A stretch of DNA of 64,000 nucleotides from Bacteroidales bacterium M7 (GCA_001689515.1 LUJR01000005.1:1-64000), one strand, 5' to 3'. Counted from the first letter of the stretch, positions 36,121 to 46,393 are shown. Made by a program: numbers and translations. Notes: generated by a model not told the origin, from the sequence alone.

Positions 36121-37974
36121 ATGGAACCTCTAAAACATGAATGTGGCATAGCGATGATACGCTTGCTCAAACCTGTGGAATATTACCGCCACAAGTACGG
36201 CACTTCGGCGTATGCGCTCAATAAGCTGTATCTACTGATGGAGAAGCAGCACAACCGCGGCCAGGAAGGAGCCGGAGTGGGTGTGGTGAAGCTTGATGCC
36301 CAGCCTGGCTCGGAGTATCTCTTCCGTGAGCGCGCCCTCGGAGCCGGGGCTATACAGGAGATATTCTCAACCATCAACCATAAGCTTGACGGCAGCGATG
36401 ATGCACCTTTCATAGGCAACATCTACATGGGTCATCTCCGCTACAGCACCACCGGACGCAGCGGCATCAGCTACGTGCATCCGTTTTTGCGACGCAACAA
36501 CTGGCGGTCACGCAACCTGATGCTGTGTGGCAACTTCAATATGACCAATGTCGAGGAACTGTTTCAGTCCATAGTCAGCCGCGGGCAGCATCCGCGCATC
36601 TACAGCGACACCATAGTGCTCCTCGAGCAGCTCGGCTACGCCCTTGACCGCGAAAACCATCGCCTGTACACCGAGTACCGTGATACCCTCGCCGAACCGG
36701 CTCTGTCGCACCGCATCGAGGAGTCGCTCAATCTCGAGAACATGCTCCGCAGCGAAGCTCCGGCATGGGATGGTGGTTTCGTAATCTGCGGTGCTACAGG
36801 CTCAGGCGACATGTTCGTGCTCCGTGACAGCCACGGCATACGTCCGGCATTTTATTATGCCGATGACGAGGTGGTTGTGGTGGCATCGGAGCGTCCTGTG
36901 ATACAGACCGTGTTTAACATCCCTCGCCGTGACGTAAAGGAACTGACCCCCGGCTCGGCTCTGACAGTCAACAAGGCTGGTGAGATGCGCGTGACCGACA
37001 TCCTCGGCGAGAAAGCCAATGCACGATGCTCGTTTGAACGCATATATTTCTCGCGTGGCAGCGATGCCGACATATACCAGGAGCGCAAGGCTCTCGGGCG
37101 CAATCTTGTGCCGGAGATACTGCGTCATGTCGACGGCGACCTTGACCACTCGGTATTTTCGTTTATCCCGAACACTGCCGAAGTGGCATTCATAGGCATG
37201 ACCGAGGGGCTTGAGGCTGAGCTTGACCGCCGCAAAGAGGCTGCCATCATCAAGGCTTCGGAAGCAGGCACTCTCAATGCCTCGACTCTGCGTGGCATCA
37301 TGGCACATAAACTGCGCATAGAGAAGATAGCCATCAAGGATATAAAGCTCCGCACGTTCATTGCCGAAGGCGAGTCGCGCAACGACCTTGCCGCCCACGT
37401 ATATGATGTCAGCTACGGTTGCGTAACCAACGGTGTCGACAATCTTGTGGTGATTGACGACAGCATAGTCAGAGGTACCACTCTTCGCCAGTCGATTATC
37501 AACATGCTTGACCGTCTGCACCCCAAGCGCATAGTGATAGTATCATCGTCGCCACAGGTGCGTTATCCGGACTATTACGGTATAGACATGTCGCGTATGG
37601 GCGAGTTTGCCGCCTTCCGTGCCGCAGTCGCGCTGCTTAAAGAGCGCGGCATGGAGGATGTGCTTCACGAGACCTACGAGCAGTGTCTTGCTCAGGCAGC
37701 TCTGCCTGATGATGAGATACGTAACTGCGTCAAGATGGTCTATGCTCCGTTTACCCAGCAGGAGATTTCCGACAAAATCGCGCAGATGCTGACACCCGAT
37801 AACACCAATGCTGAGGTAAGCCTCGTCTACCAGACACTCGAAGGTCTTCATGAAGCCATCCCCGGATGCCCCGGAGACTGGTATTTCAGCGGTGACTATC
37901 CAACCTCTGGAGGTACACGCCTCGTCAACCGTGCATTCGTCAATTATTACGAAGGAAATGCTGACAAGCGCTGA
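36121..37974 (+). CDS. PurF-like amidophosphoribosyltransferase, long form
   Basis: A 617-residue protein with a class II glutamine amidotransferase domain (C8 in KHECGIAMIR, with RGQEGAGVG and GHLRYSTTGRSG) and a phosphoribosyltransferase domain with the PRPP loop VIDDSIVRGTT (about 444-454). Classical PurF is about 470-500 residues, so this has insertions and a C-terminal extension of unknown role. PurF makes phosphoribosylamine in purine synthesis. The position just after gltBD is suggestive of nitrogen-linked regulation, and I recall similar neighbourhoods in Bacteroides. The exact substrate is not proven by sequence. Confidence 0.85.
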   Translation: MEPLKHECGIAMIRLLKPVEYYRHKYGTSAYALNKLYLLMEKQHNRGQEGAGVGVVKLDAQPGSEYLFRERALGAGAIQEIFSTINHKLDGSDDAPFIGNIYMGHLRYSTTGRSGISYVHPFLRRNNWRSRNLMLCGNFNMTNVEELFQSIVSRGQHPRIYSDTIVLLEQLGYALDRENHRLYTEYRDTLAEPALSHRIEESLNLENMLRSEAPAWDGGFVICGATGSGDMFVLRDSHGIRPAFYYADDEVVVVASERPVIQTVFNIPRRDVKELTPGSALTVNKAGEMRVTDILGEKANARCSFERIYFSRGSDADIYQERKALGRNLVPEILRHVDGDLDHSVFSFIPNTAEVAFIGMTEGLEAELDRRKEAAIIKASEAGTLNASTLRGIMAHKLRIEKIAIKDIKLRTFIAEGESRNDLAAHVYDVSYGCVTNGVDNLVVIDDSIVRGTTLRQSIINMLDRLHPKRIVIVSSSPQVRYPDYYGIDMSRMGEFAAFRAAVALLKERGMEDVLHETYEQCLAQAALPDDEIRNCVKMVYAPFTQQEISDKIAQMLTPDNTNAEVSLVYQTLEGLHEAIPGCPGDWYFSGDYPTSGGTRLVNRAFVNYYEGNADKR

Positions 37975-37990
37975 GAGAGCTGCCTTCCAC

Positions 37991-38153
37991 TGCTGCTGTT
38001 TACTTAAGATTATTTCGCCTGTAAAGGCGCGGCTAACACCGCGAGCGTTATGTAAACAGTATAGGGACATGCCATGGCATATCAGAAAATGCTGCACGAA
38101 AGCGTTTTGAATGGCAGAGATGTCGGCTGACATGCCATGGCATGTCCCTACAA
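37991..38153. repeat. Composite repeat: TGTTTACTTAAG module plus paired GCATGCC palindromes
   Basis: TGCTGTTTACTTAAGATTAT (about 37993-38012) precedes hairpins CGCCTGTAAAGGCG and GCGGCTAACACCGC, then GTAAACAG, then an inverted pair of the ATGCC family (38061-38153) with a diverged left inner arm. The TGTTTAC and GTAAACA words are themselves inverted. The rest of the gap to 38344 holds only the promoter element at 38295. Confidence 0.78.
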
Positions 38154-38294
38154 GAACACAAAGCGTTAAAGTGGAGCCGGCGGCATCTATGCAATGAAAA
38201 AGCGGAGTGTTGGCACATCTCTTTGAAAAAATGTGAAAATGCCTACTTTCTGGAGGTTTCCATGCCATAAAGTCAACATTTTCAAAATAATTGC

Positions 38295-38302
38295 TAACTT
38301 TG
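38295..38302 (+). promoter_or_regulatory. Likely -7 element for the glycogen operon
   Basis: TAACTTTG in the string AATAATTGCTAACTTTG, identical over 17 bases to the one before the amylase gene. It lies 43 bases upstream of the glycogen synthase ATG. Confidence 0.6.
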
Positions 38303-38344
38303 CACTCTGAATATAATAGACAATTTCTAACGGAAATCTTTTAA

Positions 38345-39994
38345 ATGGAAATGCAAAAGGTTGCATTAGACTTGTTATTTGAGACGAGTTGGGAGGTTTG
38401 TAACAAGATAGGAGGCATCTATACGGTGCTTTCTACCAAAGCCAAAACCTTGCAGACTCTCTATAAAGACAAAGTCGTTTTTATTGGTCCTGATGTTTGG
38501 TCTGACGAAAATCCATCTCCCTATTTTGTGGAGTCGCGTACTCTGCTCAAGGAGTGGAAGGCCAAGGCGGAGCTTCCTTGCGGCATAAGCGTTAGAGTAG
38601 GTCGATGGGACGTGCCCGGAAAGCCTATCGTGGTTCTCGTCAAGTTTGACGGGGTGTATCCACACAAAGACGAATTTTATGGCAAGATGTGGGAGCTTTA
38701 TGGAGTGGACTCCATGCATGCCTACGGCGACTATGACGAGGGCTGCGCGTTTGCGCTTGCCTCCGGCATGGTGATTGAAAGCATCGCCAACTTCTACGGG
38801 ACTTCGGGGAAAAATATCATTGCCCACTTTGACGAGTGGACTACCGGCATGGGGCTTCTCTACGTGCGATGGAAGCTCCCTCAGGTAGGAACTGTGTTTA
38901 CCACCCATGCCACGAGCATCGGCAGAAGCATTTGCAGCAATGGCAAGCAGCTCTATGAGTATTTCAGCGGTTACAACGGCGATCAGATGGCGCGTGAGCT
39001 GAATATGGAGGCGAAGCACTCGCTTGAGAAAGCTGCCGCCCATACGGCTGACTGCTTCACGACAGTGAGCGAAATCACAGCCCGCGAGTGCGAGCAGCTG
39101 CTTGACATCCGCCCTCATGTGGTTACTCCCAACGGTTTTGAGCCGGGATTCGTGCCTGGTCCGCGAAAAATCAAGGCTGCCCGTCAGGCAGCCCGCGAAG
39201 TGATGCTCAATGTGGCTTCGTCGCTTACCGGCATCAAGTTTGCCGATGAAGATACCTTCATCGTGGCTACAGCCGGACGCTGCGAGTATCGCAACAAGGG
39301 TCTTGATGTGTTTATCGACTCGATGTCGCGGCTCAAAGAATTGTCACCAGCAAAGCGCATACTTGCGTATATAATGGTGCCTGCGTGGTCACGCGAAGCT
39401 CGTGCCGATCTTCAGGCTATGTTGTCACGCAAACGCAAACCCGGTCTTGACGACCCTTTCATCACCCATTGGCTCAATAATCCGGGCGAGGATGCTGTTA
39501 ATAACCATATGCGCAACGTGGGTATTTCCAATACCAAGGACTGCGACATCATCTTGATATATGTGCCTTGTTATCTTAACGGTAATGACGGCATATTCAA
39601 TCTGTCATATTACGATACTGTCGTGGGCGTGGATGCCACGGTATTCCCGAGCTACTACGAGCCGTGGGGCTACACCCCTCTGGAGAGCGTGGCTTTCGGT
39701 GTGCCTACGGTGACTACTTCGCTTTCGGGCTTCGGAAGCTGGATTTGCGCAGAGCGAGGCAACGGATTCGCTGCAAGCGGAGTTGATGTCGTGGAGCGCA
39801 ATGACCACAACTACCCTCAGGTAGTGGGCGCAATCGCCGATGACATCCGTGAACTTGCATCCATGGATGATGCTGTCCGCGAAGAGATACGCAAAGCCGC
39901 TGTAGCGACGAGCGATGCTGCTTTGTGGCAATATTTCATGACATATTATGAGGACTCATACCGCATCGCGCTTGATGCAGCCGCTCAGCGTTGA
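38345..39994 (+). CDS. Glycogen synthase, GT3 (eukaryote-type)
   Basis: A 549-residue glycosyltransferase of the GT3 family, otherwise best known from fungi and animals. LLFETSWEVCNKIGGIYTVLSTKA at the start mirrors yeast Gsy proteins; HFDEWTTGMGLLY, TTHATSIGR and the C-terminal PSYYEPWGYTPLE acceptor/donor-site motif are seen. It likely extends alpha-1,4-glucan chains from a nucleotide sugar. It lies 75 bases upstream of the glucan phosphorylase, giving a synthesis/degradation pair. No branching enzyme gene is nearby. Confidence 0.9.
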   Translation: MEMQKVALDLLFETSWEVCNKIGGIYTVLSTKAKTLQTLYKDKVVFIGPDVWSDENPSPYFVESRTLLKEWKAKAELPCGISVRVGRWDVPGKPIVVLVKFDGVYPHKDEFYGKMWELYGVDSMHAYGDYDEGCAFALASGMVIESIANFYGTSGKNIIAHFDEWTTGMGLLYVRWKLPQVGTVFTTHATSIGRSICSNGKQLYEYFSGYNGDQMARELNMEAKHSLEKAAAHTADCFTTVSEITARECEQLLDIRPHVVTPNGFEPGFVPGPRKIKAARQAAREVMLNVASSLTGIKFADEDTFIVATAGRCEYRNKGLDVFIDSMSRLKELSPAKRILAYIMVPAWSREARADLQAMLSRKRKPGLDDPFITHWLNNPGEDAVNNHMRNVGISNTKDCDIILIYVPCYLNGNDGIFNLSYYDTVVGVDATVFPSYYEPWGYTPLESVAFGVPTVTTSLSGFGSWICAERGNGFAASGVDVVERNDHNYPQVVGAIADDIRELASMDDAVREEIRKAAVATSDAALWQYFMTYYEDSYRIALDAAAQR

Positions 39995-40069
39995 TGAAGT
40001 CAGAGTCCTGATGACTATATAACTAACGAAATCTTTAAACCCCAAATTACACTAATATTTAATAAGCTT

Positions 40070-42631
40070 ATGAAACTCGATGTAAGCAACGCTAATGGTC
40101 CCATCTGGCGCGAAGTGACTGTGAACGCCAGTCTGCCCACTAACCTCAAGCCTCTCGAAGAGCTTGCTCACAATCTCTGGTGGGTATGGAACAGCGAGGC
40201 GAAATCGCTCTTCCATGACCTTAACCCCGCAATCTGGAAAGCCACAGGCGAAAACCCTGTAATGCTCATCCAGCAGCTTACCTCTGACCGTCTGAAAGAA
40301 ATCGTAAATGACAAGGAGATGATGGAACGCATCGCCCATGTCCACACGATGTTTAAGGAATACATGAAGAAGCCCATGCGCAAGGATATTCCTTCGGTGA
40401 GCTACTTCTCTATGGAATACGGCTTGTGCAACTGCCTGAAGATCTACTCCGGCGGTCTCGGTGTGCTCGCCGGCGACTATATCAAGGAGGCTTCTGACAG
40501 CTGCGTAGACATGACAGCTATCGGTTTCCTCTATCGCTACGGCTATTTCACCCAGACACTGAGCGTTGACGGTCAGCAGATTGCCAACTACGAGCCCCAG
40601 AACTTCAGCCAGCTTCCCATCGTGCAGGTGATGGAGGCTGATGGCAAGCCCATGATTCTTGAAGTTCCCTTCCCCGGACGTACTATCTACAGCCACGTAT
40701 GGCAGGTCAATGTAGGCCGTATGAAGCTGTATCTGATGGATACCGACTTCGACATGAACAGCGAGTTTGACCGTCCCATCACCCACCAGCTCTACGGCGG
40801 CGACTGGGAAAACCGTATCAAGCAGGAGTATCTCCTCGGTATCGGCGGTGTGCTCCTCCTCAAGAAGCTCGGCATCAACCACGATATCTACCACTGCAAT
40901 GAGGGTCACGCAGCTCTGCTCAACCTCCAGCGTCTCGTGGACTTCGTGCAGGAGAAGCACCTCGACTTCAACACAGCTCTTGAGCTGGTACGTGCATCTT
41001 CGCTCTACACTGTCCACACTCCCGTGCCCGCAGGTCACGACTACTTCGACGAAAGCCTCTTCGGCAAGTACTTCGGCGAATATCCCGCCAAACTCGGCAT
41101 CAGCTGGGCTGACCTGATGAACATGGGCCGCGAGAACCCCAACACCAACGAACGCTTCTCTATGAGCGTGTTCGCTCTTAATACCTGCCAGGAGGCTAAC
41201 GGCGTAAGCTGGCTCCACGGCGAGGTATCCAAGAAGATGTTTGCCGGCATATGGAAGGGTTACGGATGGCAGGAGAGCCACGTGGGTTATGTCACCAACG
41301 GTGTCCACATGCCTACATGGGCGGCTTCTGAATGGAAGGAATTCTATGGCCGTCACATGGGTCAGGAGATGTTTGACAACCAGAGCAATCCCAAGGCTTG
41401 GGACGGCGTTTACAACGTAAGCGACGAAGAAATCTGGAACCTCCGTTGCACGATGAAGAACAAGTTCATCAAGTTTGTCAAGGAGGAGTTCAAGACCAAG
41501 TGGCTTGCCAACCAGGGTGATCCCTCAAGCGTGATGAAGATTGTTGACAAGATCAACCCCAACGCTCTCATCATCGGTTTCGCTCGCCGTTTCGCCACAT
41601 ACAAGCGTGCACACCTGCTCTTCACCGACCTTGACCGTCTCGCCAAGATCGTCAACAACGAGCAGTTCCCCGTGCAGTTCGTGTTCTCAGGCAAGGCTCA
41701 CCCCGCCGACGGTGCAGGTCAGGGTCTGATCAAGCGCATCATCGAGATTTCACGCATGCCCCAGTTCCTCGGCAAGATCATCTTCCTTGAGGACTACAAC
41801 ATGATTGTGGCTAAGCGTCTCGTTTCGGGTGTCGATATCTGGCTCAATACACCTACCCGTCCTCTCGAGGCTTCCGGTACATCAGGCGAGAAGGCTGAGA
41901 TGAACGGTGTGCTTAACTTCTCAGTGCTCGACGGCTGGTGGTACGAAGGCTACCGCTTTGACGAAAAAGCTGGCTGGGCTCTGACCGACAAGCGCACCTT
42001 CACCGACCAGGCTCAGCAGGACCGTCTCGACGCTGCCACCATCTACTCTATGCTCGAGAACGAGATCGTGCCTCTCTATTTCCGCAAGAACTCGGCAGGT
42101 TACTCACCTGACTGGATTCAGTATATCAAGGGTTCTATAGCTCACATCGCTCCCCACTTCACCATGAAGCGCATGATCGATGACTACATCGAACGCTTCT
42201 ATGAGCCCGAAGCAAAGCGTATGAAGAAGCTCACAGCCCACGACTGCAAGCTCGCCCGCGAAATCGTGGCTTGGAAGGAGCGCGTAGCCCAGGCATGGCC
42301 CGGCGTACACGTTGTTGACTTCAAGCGTGACGACCAGGCTGCCAACAACGCCAAGACAGGCGACAAGGTGGTGACCGAAATCACTGTCGATACCAACGGT
42401 CTCGGCAAGGATGTCGTAGTCGAGGAGGTAGTTTACCGCATCGAGAACGGCGAGGAGAAGCTCTGGCGTCGTGAGGACTTCAAAGTTGTCGCTGAAAACG
42501 GCAATTGCCTCACCTACAAGTACGACACCAAGGTGCTTGATCCCGGTTTCTTCCGCGTGGGCTTCCGCATCTATCCCAAGAACGCCGCGCTGCCCCACCG
42601 TCAGGACTTCGCATATGTGAAGTGGATCTAA
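40070..42631 (+). CDS. glgP: Alpha-glucan (glycogen) phosphorylase, GT35
   Basis: An 853-residue PLP-dependent phosphorylase that releases glucose-1-phosphate from glycogen or maltodextrin. [21 protein letters not shown] near residue 105, [24 protein letters not shown] and the PLP-lysine segment [14 protein letters not shown] are present. The length and sequence match the TIGR02094-type alpha-glucan phosphorylases, with a C-terminal beta-rich extension (about 740-853). A strong terminator follows. Confidence 0.94.
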   Translation: MKLDVSNANGPIWREVTVNASLPTNLKPLEELAHNLWWVWNSEAKSLFHDLNPAIWKATGENPVMLIQQLTSDRLKEIVNDKEMMERIAHVHTMFKEYMKKPMRKDIPSVSYFSMEYGLCNCLKIYSGGLGVLAGDYIKEASDSCVDMTAIGFLYRYGYFTQTLSVDGQQIANYEPQNFSQLPIVQVMEADGKPMILEVPFPGRTIYSHVWQVNVGRMKLYLMDTDFDMNSEFDRPITHQLYGGDWENRIKQEYLLGIGGVLLLKKLGINHDIYHCNEGHAALLNLQRLVDFVQEKHLDFNTALELVRASSLYTVHTPVPAGHDYFDESLFGKYFGEYPAKLGISWADLMNMGRENPNTNERFSMSVFALNTCQEANGVSWLHGEVSKKMFAGIWKGYGWQESHVGYVTNGVHMPTWAASEWKEFYGRHMGQEMFDNQSNPKAWDGVYNVSDEEIWNLRCTMKNKFIKFVKEEFKTKWLANQGDPSSVMKIVDKINPNALIIGFARRFATYKRAHLLFTDLDRLAKIVNNEQFPVQFVFSGKAHPADGAGQGLIKRIIEISRMPQFLGKIIFLEDYNMIVAKRLVSGVDIWLNTPTRPLEASGTSGEKAEMNGVLNFSVLDGWWYEGYRFDEKAGWALTDKRTFTDQAQQDRLDAATIYSMLENEIVPLYFRKNSAGYSPDWIQYIKGSIAHIAPHFTMKRMIDDYIERFYEPEAKRMKKLTAHDCKLAREIVAWKERVAQAWPGVHVVDFKRDDQAANNAKTGDKVVTEITVDTNGLGKDVVVEEVVYRIENGEEKLWRREDFKVVAENGNCLTYKYDTKVLDPGFFRVGFRIYPKNAALPHRQDFAYVKWI

Positions 42632-42657
42632 TCCGCAATCCAGCGATTCAATCATAA

Positions 42658-42697
42658 GAGCGTCCCGACCTCTAAAAGGTCGGGACGCTCTGTATTT
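42658..42697 (+). terminator. Terminator after glgP
   Basis: A perfect 14-bp stem (GAGCGTCCCGACCT, 42658-42671, against 42677-42690) with loop CTAAA, followed by TGTATTTTA. Confidence 0.85.
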
Positions 42698-42723
42698 TAA
42701 GAGGTTGTTTAATAAATTTCCAT

Positions 42724-42731
42724 TAACTTTG
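42724..42731 (+). promoter_or_regulatory. -7 element before the membrane regulator gene
   Basis: TAACTTTG, 22 bases before the ATG at 42754, with TTG at 42705-42707 sixteen bases upstream. Confidence 0.55.
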
Positions 42732-42753
42732 TGGTGTAATAAAACCATCATTT

Positions 42754-43716
42754 ATGCGGACGTTGCTATATGTGATTTTGGCGGTGGTAGTGAGCGGATG
42801 TGCTTACTCAAGTTCTCATAAAGTCAGGCTTGATGAGGCTCAGAGGTTGATAGCGGAGAGCCCTAAGGAGGCATTTGAGCGCCTCAATGCCATGGATGTG
42901 TCGGAGTTTGATGACTCGGCTACTATGGCGCGGTGGGCTGTGCTCTACAGCGAGTCGATGCTGGCAAACAGATTTCATGCACCGTCGGACTCCATTATCA
43001 ACATGGCGGTGGACTATTATAGCAATCATGACATCACTCAATTGCCGCACTTGCAGCAACTTAAGGCGAAATTGGCAGTGGCGAGCGAAGAAGATGCTTT
43101 GGTTACCGCTCTCTACTTCCAGAAAGAGAAAGAATTACGCCTATATGAGGCGAAGCTGAGCCGTGAGAGGTATCTTTGGATCGGACTTTTCATCCTGTTG
43201 ATAGCAGGAGGGGTGATCGTATGGCAGCGCCAAAGGCTGAAATTACAGTCGGCAGACAATGACAGGCTTGTGGCTGAAGCATCGAATCTCAAAAATCTCT
43301 TGGCGGATAAGGACAATGACATACAAATGACCCTGAACAGTATGTTGGAGTCACGGTTTGCGTTGATTGACTCGCTATGCCAGACCTATTACGAGTCGCA
43401 AGGTACTAAAAACGAGCGAAAAGCTATAGCCGAGAAGGTCAAGGCGGAGATAGAGGGGGTCAGATCAGACTCGTTTGCCGAAATGGAACTTTGGGTCAAT
43501 AGTTGTAGGCAAAATATATTGGAGCGGTTACGCCAATGCCTCCCTGACATCACTCCGTCAGACTATCAGCTGGCGGTATACATGGCATGCGGTCTGTCTT
43601 CACGTTCCATTAGCCTCCTCCTCGGCGAGACCATCGAAGTCATCTACAAACGAAAATCGCGCCTGAAATCTCGTCTCCGCAAGTGCGAAGCCAGCGGCAG
43701 TCTCGCCATTGCTTAG
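42754..43716 (+). CDS. Membrane-tethered lipoprotein-like regulator with LuxR-type HTH
   Basis: A 320-residue protein with an unusual order: an N-terminal lipobox-like signal (VVVSGC16), a short helical/TPR-like periplasmic part (about 25-135), a membrane helix (141-157, LWIGLFILLIAGGVIVW), a coiled coil (about 160-230), and a C-terminal helix-turn-helix resembling LuxR-type domains (DITPSDYQLAVYMACGLSSR, about 258-310). This architecture fits Bacteroidetes membrane-bound transcription regulators that link an envelope signal to DNA. It precedes the outer-membrane barrel gene by about 230 bases, its likely target. Confidence 0.7.
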   Translation: MRTLLYVILAVVVSGCAYSSSHKVRLDEAQRLIAESPKEAFERLNAMDVSEFDDSATMARWAVLYSESMLANRFHAPSDSIINMAVDYYSNHDITQLPHLQQLKAKLAVASEEDALVTALYFQKEKELRLYEAKLSRERYLWIGLFILLIAGGVIVWQRQRLKLQSADNDRLVAEASNLKNLLADKDNDIQMTLNSMLESRFALIDSLCQTYYESQGTKNERKAIAEKVKAEIEGVRSDSFAEMELWVNSCRQNILERLRQCLPDITPSDYQLAVYMACGLSSRSISLLLGETIEVIYKRKSRLKSRLRKCEASGSLAIA

Positions 43717-43728
43717 ATACCTTCTCCG

Positions 43729-43808
43729 TGTAGGGACATGCCACGGCATGTCCGAGTCCACGAGATGACAAATTATGGGGTGCGGACATGCCACGGCATG
43801 TCCCTACA
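43729..43808. repeat. Paired palindromic repeat, ATGCC family
   Basis: Two copies of the GACATGCCACGGCATGTC palindrome in inverted orientation with a 30-base spacer, between the membrane regulator and the outer-membrane barrel gene. Confidence 0.88.
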
Positions 43809-43916
43809 TATTGATGTCAGATAATTTATGGAATAGGAATTGTAAGATGTTGTAAATTAGATGTTTGTATTTCGTGATGTCAGACTATTATTTTGACTTT
43901 TGGTAGCTCTGAGGCG

Positions 43917-43924
43917 TAACTTTG
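43917..43924 (+). promoter_or_regulatory. -7 element before the outer-membrane barrel gene
   Basis: TAACTTTG, 19 bases before the ATG at 43944. TTTTG at 43891-43895 is 21 bases upstream and may be the -33 element. Confidence 0.65.
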
Positions 43925-43943
43925 CTGCAAAAAAGCTACGCTT

Positions 43944-46025
43944 ATGGACATTACTAAAATCATCACATCCGCTGCTTTGGCAGTTCTCGCACTCAGTGTG
44001 CAAGCGCAGGAGGCAATGCCCTCCGATAGCCTCTCGCGCGAATTACAGGAGATAGTTGTAACCGCTAAGCAGCACGCGACGAGGCTCATTGGGTCAACGC
44101 TTGTCTCCACTATTTCCGGCTCAAATTTGCAGCATGTCGGCACGGCTCTTGACGTGCTTGCCCAGTTGCCTATGATACAGGTGCATGACGATGAAGTCAG
44201 CGTTACGGGTCGCAGCAATATTGAGATATACATTGACGGGCATCCGCTGCATGACACTTACCAGTTGCAACAGTTGCAGTCAGAAAACATCCGCAAGGTG
44301 GAACTGCTCATGGCTCCCGGGGCTTCATATGCGAGCACCACAGGTGCGGTATTGAAGATTACCACGCGCCGTGCTTTTGTAGACGGTCTGTCAGTCACTG
44401 ACCGCTTGCAGGTCAAAGCGCGGCGCAAATGGTCAGTGATGGACTATCTTGACCTCAATTATAGGAGCGGAAGTTGGGATTTCTTCGCGGACGGCTCATA
44501 TAACCATGACAATTCGGTGATTAAGGGTAGCACCGTAAACAGTCTTGATTACTTCGGTCAGCCGACCGTGGTGGGTGCATCCCAGCATAATTCATTTTCT
44601 ACCGATGCAGCGACGGTAAGAGGGGGCTTTAACTATGCCTCTGACACCCAATCTTTCGGGGCTTATTACCGTTTCAATCCTGAGCATGGTGATTTCACAA
44701 ATCAGGGAGATGAGTGGCTTGACGACCTACCTCCGATAGCCCGCGTCATCAGTCGTAACACTGATGGGCACAGCCATTTAGTATCCGCTTATTATGACGG
44801 CATGGTGTCACCTAAGGTAAAACTCCATTTTGACGGTGACTTCCGCCATGCCGTAAGCGACAATGATGTCAGCACCGCATATCCTTCGGGGAAATATGCT
44901 ACGGTCAATTCTTCTGATCATAAATCATCCACACTTTATGCTGGCAAACTGTATATGGAGATGCCATTGCTCCGGGGCAGTCTGACAGCCGGCACGCAGG
45001 ACTCATACACGCATACCTCGCTTGAATACCGCATGCTAAATCCCGAGGTCAACACCTATATCCCGTCATCGGTGACCGATGCACGGCAAGTGTCGGCGGC
45101 TTTGTTTGCCTCGTGGCAGCATCAGTTTGGGAGGTTTGACCTGTCGGTAGGTGCGCGTTATGAGTATGTGGATTATCTGTATAAGGTCAATGGTATGAAG
45201 GATGATGCCGTCAGCCGTACCGATCATATGCTCACTTCCGACATATCGCTTGGCTATTCGTTCAGTGACCGTGCATCGTTGTCGTTGAGCTACAAGATGT
45301 CTACTGTCCGACCGCCATATTCACAACTGACTAATTCGCTAAGCTATGTCGGGCTGCATGAGATAGAGGGGGGCAATCCCGCTTTGCGTGACGAGAAGAT
45401 GCACGACCTGCGGCTCTCGGGCATGTATGGCGACTTCATGCTTCAGGCAGACCTCGTGCGGAGCACGGATACATATGCCTATGTCAAGCAGCTCTATCCG
45501 ACATCATCGCTCCAGTTGCTCATGCACCCCGTCAATGTGGACGTCACCGCTCTGAGCATGTATCTCGTATGGAGCCGCAGCATCCGCTTCTGGACCCCCA
45601 ATGTGACCGCCGGCATGTACAAGCAGTGGATGAGCATAGACGGCACAGGTTATCCCACACCCATCTTCTCCTACTATTTCGACAACGCCTTCGCTTTGCC
45701 CCATGGCTGGACTATCACCGTCAATCTCAGCGGACAGAGTTCTGGCGACATGCACACCAACCATTTCGGTCGCACATGGCTCACTATGGATGCCTCGGTA
45801 TCCAAATCTCTCCTTAGCAATGCCCTTACCCTGAGCCTCTCAGCTACCGACATCTTCAACACCGCCAACACCGACTGGACCATGCACACCTACGGCATCC
45901 AAGTAGCCAAGCACCAAAGCTATGATCGCCGAGGCATCTCCCTCAACATCACCTACCGCCTCCACTCACGCAAATCCAAATACAAAGGCACCTCCGCCTC
46001 CGAGTCCGAACTCCGCCGCCTCTGA
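43944..46025 (+). CDS. Outer-membrane receptor-like beta-barrel protein (TonB-dependent-receptor fold)
   Basis: A 693-residue exported protein. Signal peptide MDITKIITSAALAVLALSVQA. A plug-like domain follows (LQEIVVTAKQHATRLIGST, LDVLAQLPMIQVHDDEVSVTG, IEIYIDGHPL, VELLMAPGASYASTTGAVL), then a long barrel with DLSVGARYEYVDY and SLSYKMSTVRPPYSQL. This is the OMP_b-brl_3 type of outer-membrane protein. No carboxypeptidase-like N-terminal extension or SusD partner is seen. It is likely an uptake or signal receptor, possibly controlled by the upstream membrane regulator. Confidence 0.85.
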   Translation: MDITKIITSAALAVLALSVQAQEAMPSDSLSRELQEIVVTAKQHATRLIGSTLVSTISGSNLQHVGTALDVLAQLPMIQVHDDEVSVTGRSNIEIYIDGHPLHDTYQLQQLQSENIRKVELLMAPGASYASTTGAVLKITTRRAFVDGLSVTDRLQVKARRKWSVMDYLDLNYRSGSWDFFADGSYNHDNSVIKGSTVNSLDYFGQPTVVGASQHNSFSTDAATVRGGFNYASDTQSFGAYYRFNPEHGDFTNQGDEWLDDLPPIARVISRNTDGHSHLVSAYYDGMVSPKVKLHFDGDFRHAVSDNDVSTAYPSGKYATVNSSDHKSSTLYAGKLYMEMPLLRGSLTAGTQDSYTHTSLEYRMLNPEVNTYIPSSVTDARQVSAALFASWQHQFGRFDLSVGARYEYVDYLYKVNGMKDDAVSRTDHMLTSDISLGYSFSDRASLSLSYKMSTVRPPYSQLTNSLSYVGLHEIEGGNPALRDEKMHDLRLSGMYGDFMLQADLVRSTDTYAYVKQLYPTSSLQLLMHPVNVDVTALSMYLVWSRSIRFWTPNVTAGMYKQWMSIDGTGYPTPIFSYYFDNAFALPHGWTITVNLSGQSSGDMHTNHFGRTWLTMDASVSKSLLSNALTLSLSATDIFNTANTDWTMHTYGIQVAKHQSYDRRGISLNITYRLHSRKSKYKGTSASESELRRL

Positions 46026-46059
46026 TGATTATAATCATAATGTCTACGAAGAATATAAT

Positions 46060-46330
46060 GAGGCACGTCGGAGACGTGACAGCCGTGCGAAACCCCATGC
46101 ACGGGAGCGTCAGCGGACGTACATGGGGTGGAGGGACGCACCCCATAATGAAAACCTCGGAGAGGTTTTGACCCGCAAGCAGAGGATTCACGCTTGATTA
46201 TGAGCCGAAACCTCTCCGAGGTTTTTGTCTATAGCGGTTCTCTTACCCCATGTACGGCGCATGTCCCGCCGTGCATGGGGCTACGCACAGCTGGCACATC
46301 GCCGATGTGCCTCCCTTTGGGTGAGGTGAT
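46060..46330. repeat. Nested large palindromic composite
   Basis: A roughly 270-bp block of nested inversions. ACCCCATGCACGG (46092 on) and ACATGGGGT (46121 on) face ACCCCATGTACGG (46245 on) and CCGTGCATGGGG (46269 on). AAACCTCGGAGAGGTTT (46152 on) faces AAACCTCTCCGAGGTTT (46208 on) around a 35-base loop. GGCACATCGCCGATGTGCC (46293-46311) is near-identical to 166-184. No convincing ORF. It lies about 160 bp before the DUF1016 gene; the remaining bases to 46491 contain only a possible promoter. Confidence 0.78.
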
Positions 46331-46393
46331 GCCCTGTTGGGGCGGATGTCAAAAATGTTGGGAGAAAATATTGTATGGGCTAAGGGTAATGTT

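Noticed and set aside
36121..37974. GlmS or asparagine synthetase assignment for the class II amidotransferase
   Set aside because: The PRPP-binding loop VIDDSIVRGTT is clearly present and no SIS or synthetase domain is seen.
40052..41356. A 434-codon minus-strand open frame
   Set aside because: Antisense to glgP; no recognisable domain.
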